From Pseudomethylobacillus aquaticus (GTDB taxonomy: Bacteria; Pseudomonadota; Gammaproteobacteria; Burkholderiales; Methylophilaceae), in NCBI RefSeq assembly GCF_003730115.1, contig NZ_RJVP01000006.1, forward strand, positions 62,001 through 126,000: a DNA stretch of 64,000 nucleotides. The letters are read 5' to 3'. Under the pieces are notes generated by a model. It worked only from the letters and a program-made list of their open reading frames with translations. It did no database searches and was not told the origin of the DNA. This document shows, in pieces, positions 60,297-64,000 of the stretch; position 1 is the stretch's first letter; each line of letters starts with the position of its first letter. Position numbers and translations under genes: made by a program.

Positions 60297-60662
60297 ATGA
60301 GAACGACAACGCTCCCGCCCACCAGCCTCAGCGCGCGCCTGCTGCACAAACGAGCGCGTGCACTGCATACCCGACTACAGCCTGCCGACGGCAAACCAGC
60401 CGACATCGCTTCAAACAGCACCACACTCACGCCAGGCACAGCCGCTGCTGCCAGACGCCAAAGCAGACCCTCAGCTGTGCACTGGAAGCGCATCATAATG
60501 ATGACAGTGATGCTGCTGGTGACCATCTTCTGTGCTGCCAAAGTGGCCGAGGTGATCGTGGTGTCCAATATGCAGCATTGGGTGAGCCAGACCAAACCAC
60601 AAAAATCATTAAGCGCCCCGCGCCTGCTGCATGTGCGGCAACGTCCACCAGCGGTGTTCTAG
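60297..60662 (+). CDS. hypothetical small membrane protein
   Basis: About 121 residues. A basic N-terminal half, then one membrane segment (about 66-88, IIMMTVMLLVTIFCAAKVAEVIVV region), then a short basic tail. Codon use in the second half looks like that of the neighbours. No family recognised. Its stop overlaps the end of the convergent CitG-like gene by 4 bp. The start is uncertain (an ATG at 60282 is also possible), and the gene may not be real. The stretch 59939-60296 otherwise holds only the tal promoter region. Confidence 0.4.
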   Translation: MRTTTLPPTSLSARLLHKRARALHTRLQPADGKPADIASNSTTLTPGTAAAARRQSRPSAVHWKRIIMMTVMLLVTIFCAAKVAEVIVVSNMQHWVSQTKPQKSLSAPRLLHVRQRPPAVF

Positions 60663-61525
60663 CCAGTCAAACGACCAAGTAGCAAGGTTGCCACCGTGAG
60701 GTCTGCACTGGTTCCGGGATTGAGTTGCCGCAGCTTCAGCGCGCGGTCGAAAGCCAATAATGGGCCTTGCAGGGTTTTCGGGTTGTCGCTGTGTTCCAGC
60801 GCTTGCCAGTGGGGCAGCGCTTCCGCACGCAGTTGCTCGGCCCGGTCCGCACCATATTTGCGTGCTACATGGCTATCTGCCAGGGTCGCCAGAAAACGCA
60901 GATATACCGCACTGACCGCCCAGGCCGGCCGCTGCCAGCGCTGCTGGCACTGCCGGTAATAATCCAGCGCGGCGACAATGTCCGCATAAGCATGTGCATA
61001 CTGCCAGGCGATACGGTCACGCACGGCCGCTTCCTGCATCGCCACCAGCAAGCTCACCTGCACGTCCTGATGCACATCGTGTTGCCCGCTCTGCCCCAGT
61101 CCAGCCGGATTGGCAAGGCGGATGGCGGCATACGCCGCCTGCGCATCCGCCACGGTCAGCCCCTGCAACACCGCTTGCAACTGCGCCATGCCGAACTGAC
61201 CACCCGCCTGTTGCGCCGCCTGCAGCATGGGGGCGGCCAGCAACAGGATGCCCAGATTGGTGTTGCAGCCCACCTCGTTGATGGTAGCTTGCGTGGCCAG
61301 CAGGATGCGCTGGCCCACACTGGCAGCAGGCGTGCAGATAGCCGGGGCGGCCACGTCGGCACTGCGCAAAAAATGCTGCACCGTCATGCCGTGTCCATCG
61401 GCAAAGATATGCACATTACCGGGCTTCAATGCCTCCAGTTCGGCCAGACATGCGTATTTGAACGCCGCAGCCAGCCCTAGCGCCAGTGCGCTGTCATCCA
61501 CGGGATCGCGGTCCATCCCCGTCAT
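60659..61525 (-). CDS. CitG-like (triphosphoribosyl-dephospho-CoA synthase family) protein of the H4MPT cluster
   Basis: 288 residues. The family core is ECLAELEALKPGNV-like text (CLAELEALKPGNVHIF), ATQATINEVGCNTNLGILLLAAPM and a late DSHVARKYG. It belongs to the CitG superfamily, and a member of this family (called orf5 in methylobacteria) sits beside mch in methylotrophs and is needed for the H4MPT pathway. The exact reaction is unknown. The ATG overlaps the RimK-like stop. Confidence 0.82.
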   Translation of the reverse strand: MTGMDRDPVDDSALALGLAAAFKYACLAELEALKPGNVHIFADGHGMTVQHFLRSADVAAPAICTPAASVGQRILLATQATINEVGCNTNLGILLLAAPMLQAAQQAGGQFGMAQLQAVLQGLTVADAQAAYAAIRLANPAGLGQSGQHDVHQDVQVSLLVAMQEAAVRDRIAWQYAHAYADIVAALDYYRQCQQRWQRPAWAVSAVYLRFLATLADSHVARKYGADRAEQLRAEALPHWQALEHSDNPKTLQGPLLAFDRALKLRQLNPGTSADLTVATLLLGRLTG

Positions 61526-62427
61526 GCCAGCTGCGCAACAAAATCGTCGACCAGGGCCAGCGCGATGTCCTGCCTGGCCACGGATTGCAGGCCGCGCCAG
61601 GCCGGGATGCTATTCACTTCCAGCACATGACATTGGCCGTGCAGGTCGCGGATGATGTCCACGCCACAGTAGGCGATATCCACTGCGCGCGCAGCGGCCA
61701 GCGCCAGCGCTTCCAGTTCAACATCGCCTTCCACCAGCTCACAGCGGCCGCCCACTGCCACATTGTTGACCCAGTCCTGCCCATGACGGCGCATGCAGGC
61801 CAGCACACGCTGACCGATCACGAACACGCGGTAATCGTGCCAGCGCCCTGCTCCGCTATCGATATAGCGCTGCAGGTAATACAGGCCATCCACTTCAGGC
61901 AGCATGGGCACCGGCAAGGCACTGCCTGGCAACAGGCGTTGCACGCCCTTGCCCTGCGAGCCGAACAAGGGCTTGAGCACCAGCGCATGGCCGGCGGCGT
62001 GTTCTGCCTTGAGTAACTCAGCCGCCTGCCAGCGTGATTCACACACCCAGGTCGGCGGGCTGGGCAGCGCATGCAGCTGCAACAGCAGGCTGGTCATGGC
62101 TTTGTCCACTGTGCGCTCGATGGCACGCCCGTCATTGTAGACCGGCACGCCGAGCAGCTTCAGCGCATGCAGCACATCAAGGCGCATGATCACCTGCTGC
62201 AGACTGCCACCGCTGACGCCACGCACGAACACACCGTCTGGCAGCGACTGTTCAAATCCCGGGATCTGTACCCATGGCATTGGTTCAGGCTGCTGCTGGT
62301 GCAGCGCGAACGCACACTGTTGCAGTGACACGAACAGCGCCTGCACACTACGGCTGGCGAATGCCTGCTGCAACTGCTGCCCGTGCCAGCCCGGCTCGTC
62401 GGTGAAGATGGCGATGCGGCGTGTCAA
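61522..62427 (-). CDS. RimK-like ATP-grasp ligase of the H4MPT cluster
   Basis: 301 residues. ATP-grasp elements: DGRAIERTVDKAMTSLLL, ALVLKPLFGSQGKGVQRLLPG (phosphate-binding loop), YLQRYIDSGAGRWHDYRVFVIG and CGVDIIRDLHGQCHVLEVNSIPAWRGLQ (Mg ligands). It probably adds glutamate to a pterin or furan cofactor, like MptN or RimK. The start is TTG, overlapping the mch stop (TTGA). The gene order with mch and the CitG-like gene resembles the mch-orf5-orf7 group of methylobacteria. Confidence 0.82.
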   Translation of the reverse strand: MTRRIAIFTDEPGWHGQQLQQAFASRSVQALFVSLQQCAFALHQQQPEPMPWVQIPGFEQSLPDGVFVRGVSGGSLQQVIMRLDVLHALKLLGVPVYNDGRAIERTVDKAMTSLLLQLHALPSPPTWVCESRWQAAELLKAEHAAGHALVLKPLFGSQGKGVQRLLPGSALPVPMLPEVDGLYYLQRYIDSGAGRWHDYRVFVIGQRVLACMRRHGQDWVNNVAVGGRCELVEGDVELEALALAAARAVDIAYCGVDIIRDLHGQCHVLEVNSIPAWRGLQSVARQDIALALVDDFVAQLA

Positions 62428-63410
62428 CGGGCGGAATAACCGAAGGATTGATCCAGCAAGGTCGCGTCCAGCCGGCCAGCGAAATAGCTGTTGCCGGACT
62501 GCATGGCGGTGACGGTCACCGCAGCCGGGCTGAACAGCATGGGGTCGATCTGGTAGAAATCCATGTTCACCGCCTTGAACACCTCGGCAAACGGGCGGCC
62601 GTAGTCACGCGATGCGCTGCTGGGCAAGGCCTGCGCCAAGGCTTGCGCGTCAGCGTCGCTGCCGTTCACGAACAGATGGGCATGGCCACCAAACAGGATG
62701 GCGTCATTGGTGCGGCCCATGCCGGTCAGAAAATCCGGCGATGGCGGCGGCACGGGCGCGCTGGCCATGCCGTCCACCACATCAGCCAGGGGAAAATGCA
62801 GCGCATGCAGCTTGTGCATGGCGACTTCCAGCACCCGCGCCACGATCTGCACCGTACCGGCCAGACTGCGTGTGGGCGTGAGTATGAAGGTGAGCTTGTC
62901 GGCCGCGACTCCCGTGTCGCGTGCCACCTTGGCCACCACTTCGGGCGGCGGGGCTTTATCGCTCTCCAGCACCAGACAGGCCGCATCGGCACTATCATGG
63001 TAATCCAGCTCCTTGAACAGCGCTTCACGGCCAGCCAAAGCCCGCGCCGGGCCGGAACCGAGCGCAAAGAATTTCTCATGCGCCAGGCTCCAGCCTGCAT
63101 ATTGGCTGCCCAGACAAGCCAGTACCGGGTTACGGCTGTGTACCGCCAGCTGCCAGGGCCAGTGACTGAACGGGCCACCGGCCTGCAGGCTGACATGTCC
63201 CAAGCCGCCCATGCAGATCTCGGCGATCAGGCGCCCGGCCTCCAGGCCACCCGCATGCTGGATACCCGCATCGATCAGCGTCGCGCCGGAAGGCAGGCGG
63301 CTCACCCCCAGCCGCAAACTGTGGGCTTCGGCCAGCAGGCGGTTCAACAAGGGTGCAGTCAGCGCGTTGACGCTGGGTGATGCACCCTCAGGCGGGTTGG
63401 CGGCATTCAT
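62424..63410 (-). CDS. mch: methenyltetrahydromethanopterin cyclohydrolase
   Basis: 328 residues. Family motifs are GATLIDAGIQHAGGLEAGRLIAEICMGGLG, YAGWSLAHEKFFALGSGPARALAG and FGGHAHLFVNG. It hydrolyses methenyl-H4MPT to formyl-H4MPT in the cytosolic formaldehyde oxidation pathway. The start at 63410 (MNAANPP) has a GAGGAG ribosome-binding site 6 nt upstream. It is 13 bp downstream of the ATP-grasp gene and coupled to the RimK-like gene. Confidence 0.96.
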   Translation of the reverse strand: MNAANPPEGASPSVNALTAPLLNRLLAEAHSLRLGVSRLPSGATLIDAGIQHAGGLEAGRLIAEICMGGLGHVSLQAGGPFSHWPWQLAVHSRNPVLACLGSQYAGWSLAHEKFFALGSGPARALAGREALFKELDYHDSADAACLVLESDKAPPPEVVAKVARDTGVAADKLTFILTPTRSLAGTVQIVARVLEVAMHKLHALHFPLADVVDGMASAPVPPPSPDFLTGMGRTNDAILFGGHAHLFVNGSDADAQALAQALPSSASRDYGRPFAEVFKAVNMDFYQIDPMLFSPAAVTVTAMQSGNSYFAGRLDATLLDQSFGYSAR

Positions 63411-63423
63411 GTGGGGCTCCTCT

Positions 63424-64000
63424 CTAGTCATGTTCCGTATCGTTATTGTTATCGTTTGCAACACTCAAGCCGAGATGCAGCCATGCCTGCATCTCGGCAA
63501 GCTGCTGCTGCACCAGCGCGTGGGCGGCGGCCGCATCGTCAGCGCTGGCATGGACACTGCACAGCGGGCTATCCGTAGCGATGCAACTACCCGCCGACGG
63601 GATATCACTGACCCAGGGCGGCCAGTGCAACCCCGCAGGGATTGTAACGGCATGCACGGCATAAACAACAGCGTGTGCATGTACCGCGCTGCATGACGGC
63701 GCTGTCAGCAGCACACCCTGACAGGCCGCCATGTGCAAGCTGAACAGATCAGACTGACCTGGCTGCGCGGGATACAACGTCACTGTCGCGGTCGGGCGCG
63801 GGTTCAGTTCCAGCAGATGGAAGCCTGCCTCAGCCTGGCGTTGAGGGAACGCACCGGACCCCGTCTCCAACTCAGCCGCTAGCGGGCCATGCTCGATCAC
63901 ATCGATGCCGTTCAGGCCACGCAAACCCAATGCACGCGTCAGCGTTTGAGCCGCTTGCAACAAGGCCGGATAGCAGGCAGGCCGTTCCTGGTTGAGACTG
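63424..64000 (-). CDS. ATP-grasp protein of the H4MPT cluster, partial
   Basis: The reading frame is open to the window edge, so the N-terminal part lies outside; about 191 C-terminal residues are seen. GLNGIDVIEH followed by FHLLELNPRPTATVTLY is the metal-binding end of an ATP-grasp fold. Its position directly before mch and the family fit the ATP-grasp protein known as orf17 in methylobacteria. A TTG at 63963 could be mistaken for a start, but coding continues upstream. Confidence 0.8.
   Translation of the reverse strand, partial: SLNQERPACYPALLQAAQTLTRALGLRGLNGIDVIEHGPLAAELETGSGAFPQRQAEAGFHLLELNPRPTATVTLYPAQPGQSDLFSLHMAACQGVLLTAPSCSAVHAHAVVYAVHAVTIPAGLHWPPWVSDIPSAGSCIATDSPLCSVHASADDAAAAHALVQQQLAEMQAWLHLGLSVANDNNNDTEHD

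Noticed and set aside
60188-60595. Antisense frame to the small membrane protein
   Set aside because: Less plausible codon use and no start signal compared with the plus-strand frame, which is itself uncertain.

Overview
The window comes from a methylotrophic betaproteobacterium that assimilates formaldehyde by the ribulose monophosphate (RuMP) cycle. The evidence is hexulose-6-phosphate synthase, phosphohexuloisomerase, transaldolase, a formaldehyde-activating-enzyme homologue, methenyl-H4MPT cyclohydrolase and genes that look like methylofuran/H4MPT cofactor synthesis, together with betaproteobacterial neighbourhoods (dcd next to a basic amino-acid decarboxylase, alaA-hom-thrC). A member of the Methylophilaceae (Methylobacillus/Methylovorus-like) is the best inference. 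I saw no rRNA, tRNA or CRISPR array.

Layout. 0.1-6.3 kb: gnd and zwf (oxidative arm used in dissimilatory RuMP cycling), dcd, a large Orn/Lys/Arg decarboxylase, folA. 6.3-12.5 kb: a GlrK-QseG-GlrR-type envelope stress system. It is followed directly by two perfect TGTC-N10-GACA sites and a textbook sigma54 promoter that drive a BON/EF-hand protein and two glycine-zipper proteins; an RTX calcium-binding protein lies just downstream. 12.6-15.9 kb: a TonB-dependent receptor and a PepSY lipoprotein.

16-45 kb is a split Tad (tight adherence) pilus island. Flp-type pilin and prepilin peptidase lead a rightward series of overlapping genes: a 1,497-residue TPR/glycosyltransferase fusion, a GT-C enzyme, a GtrB/ArnC-like transferase, a WecD-like acetyltransferase, a 4-TM flippase-like protein, two methyltransferases and WecE. 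A second rightward operon carries a glycosyltransferase, a TadE-like pseudopilin and CpaB/RcpC. A leftward operon of twelve tightly spaced genes holds the secretin, TPR protein, TadZ, TadA, TadB, TadC, a DUF192 protein, two ABC-2 exporters and a hydrolase-like protein that has lost its nucleophilic serine.

The most interesting signal is regulatory. Pairs of a 16-bp palindrome (TGGYT-N6-AACCR, centres 19 or 22 bp apart) lie about 80-120 bp upstream of sigma54 promoters in front of each Tad transcription unit and the TonB receptor: four clear pairs and one weak pair at the pilin. The activator is not encoded here. The pilin mRNA also has a long, strongly folded leader with a 15-bp closing stem that I do not recognise as a known riboswitch.

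45-64 kb: thyA; thrC and hom separated by a GIY-YIG gene bracketed by inverted REP-like repeats; alaA; then C1 metabolism. An operon of PCD-like, amino-acid-kinase-like, pabB, MfnF-like and ATP-grasp genes diverges from a HisA-like gene. The fae homologue, hps-phi and tal follow, and finally a CitG-like gene, a RimK-like gene, mch and an ATP-grasp gene cut by the window edge.
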